A stretch of DNA of 33,253 bases from Alphaproteobacteria bacterium (GTDB lineage: Bacteria > Pseudomonadota > Alphaproteobacteria > Reyranellales > Reyranellaceae): NCBI GenBank assembly GCA_010032545.1, contig RGPT01000017.1, forward strand, positions 1 to 33,253. Reading direction: 5' to 3'. The position numbers were made by a program, and so were the translations under genes. Of the stretch, positions 24,953 through 33,196 are shown piece after piece. A model generated the notes under the pieces. The model did not search any database and had not been told where the DNA came from. It worked only from the letters and a program-made list of their open reading frames with translations. How positions within the stretch are numbered: position 1 is the first letter of the stretch; every line of letters starts with the position of its first letter.

Positions 24953-25722
24953 ATGAGCCTAACGCGCCTTTTCGTCGAAGCCGACCTCGCCGCCGGTATC
25001 GAGGCGCCGCTCGGCGAGGCGCAGGTCCACTATCTGCGCCACGTCATGCGGCGTCCCGACGGCGCCCCGCTGCTGCTGTTCAACGGCCGCGACGGCGAAT
25101 GGCAGGCAGCACTCGCGGCCCGCGGCAAGAAGTCGGCCGTGGCCGAGGTCGGTGATCAAACGCGCGCCCAGGCGGCCGACCCTGACGTTTGGCTTTGCTT
25201 CGCGCCGGTCAAGCGGGCGCGTATCGACTACATCGCCGAGAAGGCGACCGAACTCGGCGTTTCGGTGCTGCAGCCCGTGCTTACGCGCCACACCGCCGTC
25301 GAACGGGTGAATGTCGAGCGGCTGCGTGCCAATGCCATCGAGGCCGCCGAGCAGACCGAGCGGCTCTCCGTTCCCGAAATTCGTGCGCCGGTCGATCTCT
25401 CACGGCTGCTGGCCACCTGGCCGGTGGGAAGGCGACTCCTGATGTGCCACCGATTGCCGACGCGCTCGGCGGCCTCGACGCGACGGCCCGCGCAGCACCT
25501 TGGGCGATCATGATCGGACCCGAAGGCGGCTTTGCGGCAGAAGAGTTGGCAGCGCTTCGTCGCATAAGGGATGTAATGGCAGTGGGGCTCGGTCCGCGTA
25601 TCCTCCGGGCCGATACCGCAGCCCTGGCGGCGCTTGCCTGCTGGCAGGCGCTGGTCGGCGACTGGCGGAAGCCGACACCACGTCTGCATGCTGATTATCG
25701 CACATCTAAGGTTACCGTCTGA
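24953..25722 (+). pseudogene. rsmE: 16S rRNA m3U1498 methyltransferase RsmE, frameshifted
   Basis: The ATG at 24953 has GAGGGAA just upstream. The N-terminal PUA-like part reads MSLTRLFVEADLAAG, HYLRHVMRRPDG, LLLFNGRDGEW, followed by the SPOUT part [20 protein letters not shown] and [17 protein letters not shown]. The frame changes at about 25447: TGC codes the last residue of the first frame (LLMC), and the family sequence continues one base out as PPIADALGG, then [14 protein letters not shown] (the trefoil-knot SAM site) and [20 protein letters not shown] to the TGA at 25722. Adding one C to the CC at 25447-25448 gives one ORF of 256 residues, a normal length; a longer 3n+1 deletion of a DE-containing segment after LLMC is also possible. 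RsmE methylates U1498 of 16S rRNA and is not essential. Confidence 0.82.
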
Positions 25723-25864
25723 CCGCTTGCGCTTGGCCCTGTCGGCATGGGAGACGGGGACTTGAACATCATGAACCAGCCGCGTGCTCGCGTGAGACAT
25801 TCTCATGCGACCGCGCCGCCTCTGGCCTGCAGAAGGTCACGGGCGACCAGGGAGTCTGCAACGT

Positions 25865-27229
25865 ATGTCCGCACCACCGTCGGGCGGCGGCGCGCCGATC
25901 GAGAATCGGCGTCAGCTGATCGAGTATTTCATTGCCGGAAACAAGCCGCGCGCTGCGTGGCGGATGGGCACCGAGCACGAGAAGTTCGGCTACCACAAGG
26001 CGACACTGAAGCCGCTTGCCTATGAAGGGCAGAATGGCGTCCGCGCCCTGCTCGAGGGCCTGACCCGATTCGGCTGGGAGCCGGTCATCGAAGGCAACAA
26101 CCCGATCGCGCTGTTGCGCGACAAGGCCAGCATCACGCTCGAGCCGGGTGGGCAGTTCGAACTGTCCGGCGCGCCGCTCGAGACGTTGCACGAGACGGCG
26201 GCCGAGAACTCCCAGCACCTGCGCGAAGTCGGCGAGGTTGCAGGCGAAATCGGTGCGGCTTTCATCGGGCTCGGCTTCGCACCGCAGTGGAAGCGCGAGG
26301 ACATGCATTGGATGCCCAAGGGGCGCTACAAGATCATGCGCGAGTACATGCCCAAGAAGGGCAAACTCGGTCTCGACATGATGCTGCGCACCTGTACCGT
26401 CCAGACCAATCTCGACTTCGAGTCCGAAGCCGACATGGTGAAGAAGTTCCGGGTGTCGCTGGCGCTGCAGCCGGTGGCGACGGCGCTGTTCGCCAATTCG
26501 CCCTTCGTCGAGGGCAAGGCCGTGGGCTTCAAGAGTTACCGCAGCCATATCTGGACCGATACCGATCCCGATCGCTGCGGTGTACTGCCGTTCGTGTTCG
26601 AGCCGGGATTCGGCTTCGAACGCTATGTCGACTACATGCTCGACGTGCCGATGTACTTCGTCTATCGCGACGGCAAGTACCTCGACGCCTCCGGCCAGAA
26701 TTTCCGCGATTTTCTCAAGGGCAAGCTGCCGGCGCGACCGGGCGAACTGCCAACCGTGAACGACTGGGGCGACCATATCACCACGGCGTTTCCGGAAGTC
26801 AGGCTGAAGCGCTACCTCGAAATGCGCGGCGCCGATTCTGGCTCCTGGGCGGCGCTGAACGCCTTGCCGGCGCTGTGGGTCGGTCTGCTCTACGACGAGG
26901 GCGCGCTCGACGCCGCTTGGGATCTGGTGAAGGGGTGGACCGCCGCAGATCACGATTTCCTTCGGGCCGAAACGCCCAAGACCGGGCTGTCCACGATGTT
27001 CCGAGGTCGGCCGCTGAATGCACTGGCGCGCGAGGTCGTGGCAATTGCCCATGCGGGTCTGAAGGCGCGTCGCCGTCTCGACGAACGCGGCAACGACGAG
27101 ACTGTGCATCTGTTTCCGCTCGACCGTGCGGTCGACAGTGGATTGGCGCCGGCCGACGAGTTGCTCGCCAAATGGCAGGGCGAGTGGCAGGGCGCCTTCG
27201 CCCCGCTGTTCCGCGAATACTCATACTGA
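25865..27229 (+). CDS. gshA: Glutamate-cysteine ligase (alphaproteobacterial/plant type)
   Basis: 454 residues from the ATG at 25865, with AGGGAG about 10 bases upstream; the frame is open 60 bases further up but without support. It makes gamma-glutamylcysteine from glutamate, cysteine and ATP, the first step of glutathione synthesis, in the cytosol. The GCS2-type signatures are RMGTEHEKFGY (33-43), EPGGQFELSGAPLETLHE (about 116-133), FIGLGFAPQWKREDMHWMPKGRYKIM, DMMLRTCTVQTNLDFESE and ANSPFVEGKAVGFKSYRSHIW. The length and motifs fit the class found in alphaproteobacteria and plants rather than the E. coli GshA class. It lies 142 bp after rsmE and 14 bp before the VOC gene on the same strand. 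gshB is not in the window. Confidence 0.95.
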   Translation: MSAPPSGGGAPIENRRQLIEYFIAGNKPRAAWRMGTEHEKFGYHKATLKPLAYEGQNGVRALLEGLTRFGWEPVIEGNNPIALLRDKASITLEPGGQFELSGAPLETLHETAAENSQHLREVGEVAGEIGAAFIGLGFAPQWKREDMHWMPKGRYKIMREYMPKKGKLGLDMMLRTCTVQTNLDFESEADMVKKFRVSLALQPVATALFANSPFVEGKAVGFKSYRSHIWTDTDPDRCGVLPFVFEPGFGFERYVDYMLDVPMYFVYRDGKYLDASGQNFRDFLKGKLPARPGELPTVNDWGDHITTAFPEVRLKRYLEMRGADSGSWAALNALPALWVGLLYDEGALDAAWDLVKGWTAADHDFLRAETPKTGLSTMFRGRPLNALAREVVAIAHAGLKARRRLDERGNDETVHLFPLDRAVDSGLAPADELLAKWQGEWQGAFAPLFREYSY

Positions 27230-27243
27230 GGTAATCTCGGCTA

Positions 27244-28422
27244 ATGCTCGACCGTTGCGATCGTGTCCAGATTGCCGTCCACGATGCCGCCAAGGCGGCG
27301 GAGCGCTACCGGCTGTTGCTCGGTTGCGAAGTCGCGCGCCGCGATCACAGCCGGCATCTCGCGGCCAAGCGCACGGTCCTCGCCGTCGGCGAGAGCGAGT
27401 TCGAACTTTGCGAGGCCGATGGCGCCGGCCGCACCCAGGATTTTCTTACCCGGCGCGGCGAGGGGTTGATGACGGCGGGCTACTGCACCGCCGATCTCGA
27501 CAACATGGCGAAGCGCTGGGAAGGGCTCGGTGTCGCGTACGACCGTGATGGCGAGCAGCTTTATCTTGCCTCGGACGTCACCTTCGGCCTGCCGATCGTC
27601 ATTTCGGAGAGCACCTACCGGCCCCGGGTCGGGCCGGTGTCCTTTCTCTACGAGACGACCAACACGCTGATCAGCGACTGGCGGCGGGTAGCCGCGGTCT
27701 ATGCCGGCCTGTTCGGGCTCGATCCGACGCGGTTCAGCGAGATCGGCAGCGAGCGCTTCGGCTACATCGGCACGCTTACCCTGTTCGATCCGCCCAACCG
27801 GCTCGACCGCATCGAATTGAGCCAGGTCACCGACAACGTGCATGCCATGGGCCGTTATGCCCACAAGCACGGCGACTCTCTCTATATGTGCTATGTCGAG
27901 GTTCACGACTGGCCGAACGTCCGCCAGCGCTTGCTCGATGCCAACGCCCGCTACACGCCGCGTGGTGCCGAGCCGGTAACCGAGCCCGACGGCGGCTGGG
28001 TTCATCCAAAGGAACTGCACGGCCTGCTGCTCGGCGTCTCGCGCACCGGCGTCGCCTGGGACTGGTCGCAGTCCAAGCGGGACGACGAACTGTTCGATTT
28101 CGACTACGTCGACTACGAAGCCGGATGGTACTCGACCCGCGACACCAAGTTCATGGCTCGTGAGCTCGGCCGTGGCGAAGCCGAGATAGCTTTCCCGCGC
28201 AGCCGCTTCAAATACGTTCTGGACGAGGCGATCACCCTGCAGGGGTGGGATGGCTATGCCCTCGACATCGAGGATACCAACGCCTCCAGAGTGATGATGC
28301 GCACCTACATCGTGAAGGATCGCCTCTACCGGATGCTGGTCACGACAAAGGGCGACCTGAAGTCGATGAGTGCTGCAACGCGCTTTCTGGACTCGCTGCG
28401 GCTGGCGGAGACGCGACCGTAG
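27244..28422 (+). CDS. VOC (glyoxalase-like) domain protein with a C-terminal extension
   Basis: 392 residues; a TGAGGT lies about 11 bases before the ATG. Two VOC-type betaalphabetabetabeta modules are visible: residues about 5-120 start RVQIAVHDAAKAAERYRLLLGCE (H13 a likely metal ligand) and about 130-265 start VGPVSFLYETTNTLISDWRRVAAVYAGLFGLDP, with FDPPNRLDRIELSQV and WVHPKELHGLLLGVSRTGVAWDW closing the modules (HPKELHG carries a likely ligand pair). Residues about 300-390 form a separate unit ending YIVKDRLYRMLVTTKGDL then FLDSLRL, a pattern I have seen in small exported or stress proteins but cannot name. The substrate is unknown. It starts 14 bp after gshA; as some VOC enzymes use glutathione, a link is possible but unproven. 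It is convergent with tldD, 10 bp away. Confidence 0.78.
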   Translation: MLDRCDRVQIAVHDAAKAAERYRLLLGCEVARRDHSRHLAAKRTVLAVGESEFELCEADGAGRTQDFLTRRGEGLMTAGYCTADLDNMAKRWEGLGVAYDRDGEQLYLASDVTFGLPIVISESTYRPRVGPVSFLYETTNTLISDWRRVAAVYAGLFGLDPTRFSEIGSERFGYIGTLTLFDPPNRLDRIELSQVTDNVHAMGRYAHKHGDSLYMCYVEVHDWPNVRQRLLDANARYTPRGAEPVTEPDGGWVHPKELHGLLLGVSRTGVAWDWSQSKRDDELFDFDYVDYEAGWYSTRDTKFMARELGRGEAEIAFPRSRFKYVLDEAITLQGWDGYALDIEDTNASRVMMRTYIVKDRLYRMLVTTKGDLKSMSAATRFLDSLRLAETRP

Positions 28423-28432
28423 GCGAACGCGA

Positions 28433-29878
28433 TCAGGTCGCCGTGCCGCCGACCGTCAAGGCATCGATGCGCAGCGTCGGCTGGCCAACGCCGACCGGCA
28501 CGCCCTGGCCGTCCTTGCCGCAGGTGCCGATCCCAGGGTCGAGCGCCATGTCGTTGCCTACCATGCCGACTTTCGTCAGCGCCTCTGACCCGGCGCCGAT
28601 CAGCGTGGCGCCCTTGACCGGCCGGCCGAGCTTGCCGTTCTCGATGATGTAGGCTTCGGTGCAGCTGAACACGAACTTGCCCGAGACGATGTCGACCTGG
28701 CCGCCGCCGAAATTTGCGGCATAGAGGCCCTTCTTCACCGACGCGATGATCTCCTTCGGGTCCTTGTCGCCGCCCAGCATGATGGTGTTGGTCATGCGCG
28801 GCATCGGCGCATAGGCGTGGCTCTGGCGGCGTCCGTTGCCGGTCGGCTTGACACCCATCAGGCGGGCGTTCTGGCGGTCCTGCATCAGCCCGACCAGACG
28901 GCCGTTTTCGATCAGGACGTTGCGCTGGGTGGGCGTGCCCTCATCGTCGATCGTGAGCGACCCGCGGCGGTCCGACAAAGTGCCGTCGTCGACCACGGTG
29001 ACGCCCGGGGAGGCGATCATCTCGCCCATCAGATGGCTGAACACCGAGGTCTTCTTGCGGTGGAAGTCGCCTTCCAGGCCGTGGCCGACTGCTTCGTGCC
29101 ACAGCACGCCCGACCAGCCGGCGCCCAGCACGACCGGCATTTCGCCCGCCGGAGCATCGACCGACTCGAGATTTACCAGCGCCTGGCGGATCGCCTCGTC
29201 GGCCTCGCGCTTCCAGTGCGCCGGCTTGAAGATGTCGCCATAGGCAGCGCGGCAGCCCCTGCCGGTGCTGCCTGCTTCCATGCGGGTGCCGTCGCCACAC
29301 ACGACGCTGACGTTCAGCCGCACCAGCGGCCGCACGTCGGCGGCGCGCCAGCCACCGGCACGGATGATTTCCACCACCTGCCACGACCCCGCCAGCGAGA
29401 TCGAGACCTGGCGGGCCTTGGGTTCCTTGCCGCGCACATAGGCGTCGATCTGTTCGAGCAGCGCCACCTTCTTGGCGAAGGCTTCGCCGTCGATCGGGTT
29501 GTCGTCGGCATAGAGCAGCCGGTTGGTGCCGCGCGGCGATTCGTCCGATTTGGCCGAGCGGCCGGAGCGGACTGCCTTTACCGTCGCGGCGGCTCGCTTG
29601 AGGGCATGCTCGTCGAGCGCCGAGGCGTGTGCGAAGCCCGTCGAATCGCCAGCGACGGCGCGCAACCCGAAGCCCTGAGTGGTGTCGAACGACGCGCTCT
29701 TCAGTTTGCCGTCGTCGAACGACAGGCTCTCGCTTTGCACGTATTCCAGGAACAGTTCGCCGTCGTCGGTGCCGGCCAGCGCTTCGTCGACCATCTTCGA
29801 GGTCTTGCGCTGGTCGAGCCCGCCTTTGCCAAAAAACAGGCCGTCGGCGGTGGCGAGGTGGTTGATCGACTTGCTCAT
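28433..29878 (-). CDS. tldD: TldD metalloprotease subunit
   Basis: 481 residues from the ATG at 29878, with AAGAGG upstream. TldD is the zinc-carrying partner of PmbA/TldE. The metal motif HEAVGHGLEGD is at 261-271 (H261, E262, H266), and the third ligand region FSCTEAYIIENGKLGRPVKG is near the C-terminus. The N-terminal domain has SFDDGKLKSASFDTTQGFGLRAVAG, and GNGRRQSHAYAPMPRMTNT plus NFGGGQVDIVSGKFVF are typical of TldD. It degrades disordered or short peptides threaded between the subunits, and in some bacteria matures peptide products. It follows the MDR oxidoreductase gene by 16 bp on the minus strand. The partner pmbA is at 1620-2972, so the two subunits are made from separate transcripts. 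Confidence 0.95.
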   Translation of the reverse strand: MSKSINHLATADGLFFGKGGLDQRKTSKMVDEALAGTDDGELFLEYVQSESLSFDDGKLKSASFDTTQGFGLRAVAGDSTGFAHASALDEHALKRAAATVKAVRSGRSAKSDESPRGTNRLLYADDNPIDGEAFAKKVALLEQIDAYVRGKEPKARQVSISLAGSWQVVEIIRAGGWRAADVRPLVRLNVSVVCGDGTRMEAGSTGRGCRAAYGDIFKPAHWKREADEAIRQALVNLESVDAPAGEMPVVLGAGWSGVLWHEAVGHGLEGDFHRKKTSVFSHLMGEMIASPGVTVVDDGTLSDRRGSLTIDDEGTPTQRNVLIENGRLVGLMQDRQNARLMGVKPTGNGRRQSHAYAPMPRMTNTIMLGGDKDPKEIIASVKKGLYAANFGGGQVDIVSGKFVFSCTEAYIIENGKLGRPVKGATLIGAGSEALTKVGMVGNDMALDPGIGTCGKDGQGVPVGVGQPTLRIDALTVGGTAT

Positions 29879-29894
29879 GGGGCTGCCTCTTGCG

Positions 29895-30866
29895 TCAGAC
29901 GACGAGGACGATCTTGCCAAAATGGGCATTGGCCTTCATGTGCGCAAGCGCATCGGCGGCCTGGGCGAGGGGGAAGGTCTTGTCGATCGGCAGGCTGAGC
30001 TTGCCCGCCTCGATGGCCGGCCACAGGTCGGCGCGGGCGGCCTTCACGATGGCGCGCACTTCCTCGGGGCTGCGGGTACGGAAGGTGACGCCGATGTAAT
30101 CGATGCGTTTCAACGCATGCAGGTCGAAGTTGAACTCGCCCTTCATGCCGCCCAGCCGGCCGACATTGACGATGCGGCCGAGGATGGCGGCAGCCTCCAT
30201 GTTCTGGTCCATGACCCCACCCGATACCTGGTCGACGATCAGGTCGACCCCCTTGCCGCCGGTCGCCTCCTTGACCTTGTCAGGCCACTTCGGATCGCGC
30301 GTGTCGAGGGCAAGGTCGCAGCCGAACTCTTTCAGCCGTGCCCGGCGGCCGTCGTTCGTCGAGGTGCCCATGACGATCGACGCGCCGAGGAACTTGGCGA
30401 TCTGCATGCCGAGCAGGCCGACGCCCGAACTCGCCCCCTGGATCAGCACCGACTCAGCCTTCTTGAGGCGGCCGGCGCCCACCAGGGCGTTGTGCATGGT
30501 CTGCACGGCCACCGGCATGCACGCGGCCTGCTCGTAGGTCATGTTGTTGGCAGGGATCCTGTGGGCGCGTCCCGAATCCGCGACGGCATATTCGGCAAAG
30601 CCGCCGGCTGCCGAACTCATGACGCGGTCACCCGGCTTGAAGTCCTTTACCTCCGCGCCGACGGCCTCGACTTCGCCGGCGCATTCCAGGCCGACAATCG
30701 TGCCGGCACCGCCCACCGTGCCATGGCGATGGCCGGACGCGACCGCCAGATCGGCGCGGTTGAGCGAGGCGGCGCGGACCCTGATCAGGATCTCGTTGGG
30801 CTTGGGTGCGGGCTTGGGCGCGTCTGTGAACTGGACGCCTTGCTCGGTGACGACGGCTGCCTTCAT
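29895..30866 (-). CDS. MDR family quinone oxidoreductase-like / zinc-binding dehydrogenase-like protein
   Basis: 323 residues; AGGAG sits 5 bases before the ATG. A GroES-like N-terminal half begins MKAAVVTEQGVQFTDAP and contains RVRAASLNRADLAVASG, GLECAGEVEAVGAEVKDFKPGDRVM and GGFAEYAV. The NADPH-binding Rossmann part has LIQGASSGVGLLGMQIAKFLGA (the ASSGVG motif). The usual zinc ligands of alcohol dehydrogenases are missing (SLNRADL in place of the Cys motif), so it belongs to the zinc-free quinone oxidoreductase group, reducing quinones or activated double bonds with NADPH. It lies between the NTF2-like gene (41 bp upstream) and tldD (16 bp downstream) on the minus strand. Confidence 0.9.
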   Translation of the reverse strand: MKAAVVTEQGVQFTDAPKPAPKPNEILIRVRAASLNRADLAVASGHRHGTVGGAGTIVGLECAGEVEAVGAEVKDFKPGDRVMSSAAGGFAEYAVADSGRAHRIPANNMTYEQAACMPVAVQTMHNALVGAGRLKKAESVLIQGASSGVGLLGMQIAKFLGASIVMGTSTNDGRRARLKEFGCDLALDTRDPKWPDKVKEATGGKGVDLIVDQVSGGVMDQNMEAAAILGRIVNVGRLGGMKGEFNFDLHALKRIDYIGVTFRTRSPEEVRAIVKAARADLWPAIEAGKLSLPIDKTFPLAQAADALAHMKANAHFGKIVLVV

Positions 30867-30907
30867 GGTGATCTCCTGGGAACAGGGAGACACCAATAGC
30901 ACGCCCG

Positions 30908-31339
30908 TCAGGGCTGGATCTGGCCTCTGACGTATTTCTTCACGATCGTTTCGTCGGGCGGGTAGTTGGCGGGCGCGACCGGCGTGATCTGCGCCTGAAC
31001 GCACTTCCAGGCACCGTCCTCTCGGACGTAGGTGTCGGTGTACATCGTCATACCCGTGGTCTCGACGCCTTCGACCATTCTGGTGCTCTTGTTGGTCGAC
31101 CGAAGAAGGGCCGTGACACCGAACACGTCGATTTTCTCGTCGCGATAGTCGAAATAGGGGATGCGCGTAGCATCGAACCCGGTCGCCCAGGCCTTCAGGT
31201 AGTCGGCCCGGCTGACGCGGACACCTGTCGGCGTGATGCAGATGAAATCCTTGTGCAGGATGGCATCGTGCGAGGGCACGTCGTTGGTGATGAAGTTATG
31301 GATGAACCTGGCATTGAGCGCGCGCAGCTCGGCAGTCAT
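30908..31339 (-). CDS. NTF2-like / SnoaL-like (DUF4440-type) small protein
   Basis: 143 residues; GGAGG lies 5 bases before the ATG at 31339. The cone-shaped NTF2 fold is suggested by LRALNARFIHNFITNDVPSHDAILHKDFICITPTGVRVSRADYL (early helices and first strand, residues about 5-48) and MTMYTDTYVREDGAWKCVQAQITPVAP (late strands, about 97-123). Members are ketosteroid-isomerase-like enzymes or ligand-binding proteins; no catalytic residue set is clear here. An RNA-level hairpin with ATGGTTAG/CTAACCAT arms covers the start codon and encloses the ribosome-binding site, so translation may be regulated. The gene lies between an acyl-CoA synthetase gene and the MDR gene, all on the minus strand. Confidence 0.82.
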   Translation of the reverse strand: MTAELRALNARFIHNFITNDVPSHDAILHKDFICITPTGVRVSRADYLKAWATGFDATRIPYFDYRDEKIDVFGVTALLRSTNKSTRMVEGVETTGMTMYTDTYVREDGAWKCVQAQITPVAPANYPPDETIVKKYVRGQIQP

Positions 31340-31374
31340 GGTTAGCCTCCGTCGATGGACTAACCATATAACCA
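31338..31374 (-). promoter_or_regulatory. Inverted repeat over the NTF2-like gene start
   Basis: On plus, ATGGTTAG (31338-31345) and CTAACCAT (31360-31367) are perfect complements separated by 14 bases that contain the Shine-Dalgarno complement. Another TAACCA follows at 31369-31374, inside an AT-rich patch. In the mRNA this could form a hairpin with the start codon in the stem and GGAGG in the loop; as DNA it could be an operator with TGGTTA half-sites. Confidence 0.45.
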
Positions 31375-31393
31375 GTTATGAAGGGGAGTCGAG

Positions 31394-32932
31394 TCAGATC
31401 CTGGCCGCCCGGCCCTCCCAGTAGCGGTCACGCAACAGGCGCTTGTAAAGCTTGCCGGTGGGATGCCGCGGCAACTCGGCCTCGAAGTCGACGCTGCGTG
31501 GGCACTTGATCGCGGAGAGGTGCCGCTTGCAGTAGGCGATCAGCTCCTCGGCCAGGGCGGGACCGGCGTCGGCCATGTCGCGCGGCTGGACGACCGCCTT
31601 CACTTCCTCGCCGAAGTCCGCGTTGGGCACGCCGAACACGGCGCAGTCCATCACCTTGGGATGGTTGATCAGGAGGTTTTCGCATTCCTGCGGATAGATG
31701 TTCACGCCGCCGGAAATGATCATGAACGCTTTGCGATCGGTCAGGTGCAGGAAGCCGTCGGCGTCGAGGTAGCCAACGTCGCCCAGCGTGCTCCAGCCTT
31801 TGGGATGGCGCGACTCGGCGGTCTTCTTCTGGTCGTTGTGGTAGGCGAAGGGTCGGCCGTCGGCGAAATAGACCGTGCCGGACTGGCCCGTGGGCAATTC
31901 ATTGCCTTCGTCGTCGCAGATCTTGACTGTGCCCACCACGGCACGTCCCACGGTGCCCTTGTGCGCCATCCACTCCTGGGAATTGCAGATGGTAAGGCCG
32001 TTGCCCTCGGTGCCGGCGTAGTATTCCCAGACGATCGGGCCCCACCAGCCGATCATCGCTTCCTTGGTCGGAATCGGGCAGGGCGCCGCGGCATGGATCG
32101 CGCACTTGAGCGACGACACGTCGTACTTCCCCCGGACCCCGGCCGGCAGCTTCAGGAAACGCACGAACATGGTCGGCACGACCTGGGTGTGTGTGGCCCC
32201 GTACTTCTGCACGAGCTTCAGGAATTCCTCGGCGTCGAAATGCTCCATGATCACCGAGGTGCCGCCCAGCCGCATGACGCTCATGTTGAAGCGCAGCGGC
32301 GCGGCGTGATAGAGCGGCGCCGGCGACAGATAGATCGTGTTCTGGTCGATGCCGTAGAGCTTGCGGCTGATGGCGAGCAGCGGGTTGTCGAAGTCGATCG
32401 GCTGCGGCTCGACGACCGGCATGACGCCCTTGGGCCGGCCGGTCGTGCCCGACGAGTAGAGCATGTCGTGGCCCGCCGTCTGGTCGGCGATCGGCGTGGC
32501 GGGAAAGCGCGCCACCGCCTCCTCCCAGGAGCCGTAGCCGGCGATGGTGCCGTCGATCATGAAGCGATGGGTGACACCTTTCAGGAGTGGCCCGCGTTCG
32601 GCTGCCGTGTCGGCGAGATACTTCGACGTGATGAACAGCCGCGCGCCGCAATCGGTGACGATGTAGTCGACTTCGGCCGCCGTCAGTCGCGAGCTGATGG
32701 CGGTGTAGACCAGCCCCGAGCGCTGGGCGCCCCAGCAGATCTCGAAGTAGCGCGGGTGATTCTCGAGGAAGAGCGCGATGTGATCACCGGCCTTTAGTCC
32801 CAGGGAACGGAACAGCTGCGCGATGCGGTTGGATTGGTCGTCGAGCTGCCGATAGGTGACCGTCTCGCCGCTGCCGGCCATGATGTAGGCAGGCTTGTCG
32901 GGGTTCTTCTGGGCATGGATGTACGGATGCAC
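31394..32932 (-). CDS. Acyl-CoA synthetase, AMP-forming
   Basis: 512 residues from a GTG at 32932 (MHPYIHAQKNPDKPAYIM), which has GGAGG about 10 bases upstream and fits where relatives start; an ATG at 32989 is less likely. ANL-superfamily signatures are intact: the P-loop MLYSSGTTGRPKG (157-169), the YYAGTEG motif, GWSTLGDVGYLDADGFLHLTDR, GGVNIYPQECE, and the catalytic lysine K494 in HPTGKLYKR. It activates a carboxylic acid with ATP and CoA through an acyl-adenylate. The substrate cannot be read from sequence; a fatty or aromatic acid is likely. It heads a minus-strand run (synthetase, NTF2-like, MDR oxidoreductase, tldD) and is divergent from the tRNA-Leu gene, 134 bp away. Confidence 0.93.
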   Translation of the reverse strand: MHPYIHAQKNPDKPAYIMAGSGETVTYRQLDDQSNRIAQLFRSLGLKAGDHIALFLENHPRYFEICWGAQRSGLVYTAISSRLTAAEVDYIVTDCGARLFITSKYLADTAAERGPLLKGVTHRFMIDGTIAGYGSWEEAVARFPATPIADQTAGHDMLYSSGTTGRPKGVMPVVEPQPIDFDNPLLAISRKLYGIDQNTIYLSPAPLYHAAPLRFNMSVMRLGGTSVIMEHFDAEEFLKLVQKYGATHTQVVPTMFVRFLKLPAGVRGKYDVSSLKCAIHAAAPCPIPTKEAMIGWWGPIVWEYYAGTEGNGLTICNSQEWMAHKGTVGRAVVGTVKICDDEGNELPTGQSGTVYFADGRPFAYHNDQKKTAESRHPKGWSTLGDVGYLDADGFLHLTDRKAFMIISGGVNIYPQECENLLINHPKVMDCAVFGVPNADFGEEVKAVVQPRDMADAGPALAEELIAYCKRHLSAIKCPRSVDFEAELPRHPTGKLYKRLLRDRYWEGRAARI

Positions 32933-33019
32933 TCTGGGTCGTCCTCCGGCGGCGTTTCTTGAGGTGGCGTTTCTGGGGCGTCGCAGCATAAAACCGGACA
33001 GGTAGCGGGCGGGCAAGCG

Positions 33020-33048
33020 TTGACCTTGTTCCGCGCATCGGCTTTATT
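33020..33048 (+). promoter_or_regulatory. Promoter of the tRNA-Leu gene
   Basis: TTGACC (33020-33025), a 17-base spacer, then TTTATT (33043-33048): five and four of six consensus bases. The predicted start is about 11 bases before the mature tRNA. Confidence 0.6.
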
Positions 33049-33066
33049 CGCGCCGCACCGAAATGT

Positions 33067-33151
33067 GCCCCCGTGGCGGAATTGGTAGACGCGCCTGACT
33101 CAAAATCAGGTTCCCCAGGGAGTGTTGGTTCGAGTCCGACCGGGGGCACCA
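33067..33151 (+). tRNA. tRNA-Leu(CAA)
   Basis: 85 nt including an encoded CCA. The acceptor stem is GCCCCCG (33067-33073) with CGGGGGC (33141-33147), with discriminator A. The anticodon arm CCTGA-CTCAAAA-TCAGG gives anticodon CAA, reading UUG. The D-loop has TTGGTAGAC, the T-arm GGTTCGAGTCC, and a long variable arm (TTCCCCAGGGAGT) marks it as class II, as expected for leucine. UUG should be a rarely used leucine codon in this GC-rich genome. Confidence 0.97.
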
Positions 33152-33171
33152 CCTCTCTTTTTCATTCCTGT

Positions 33172-33196
33172 AACCGAGAGGTGGCTCGGTTTGTTT
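33172..33196 (+). terminator. Terminator of the tRNA-Leu transcript
   Basis: AACCGAG (33172-33178), loop AGGTGG, CTCGGTT (33185-33191), then TGTTT: a perfect 7-bp stem with a T-rich tail 20 bases after the tRNA. An overlapping inverted repeat ACCTCTC/GAGAGGT (33151-33157, 33176-33182) competes with it. The remaining bases to 33253 show no gene I can support. Confidence 0.6.
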
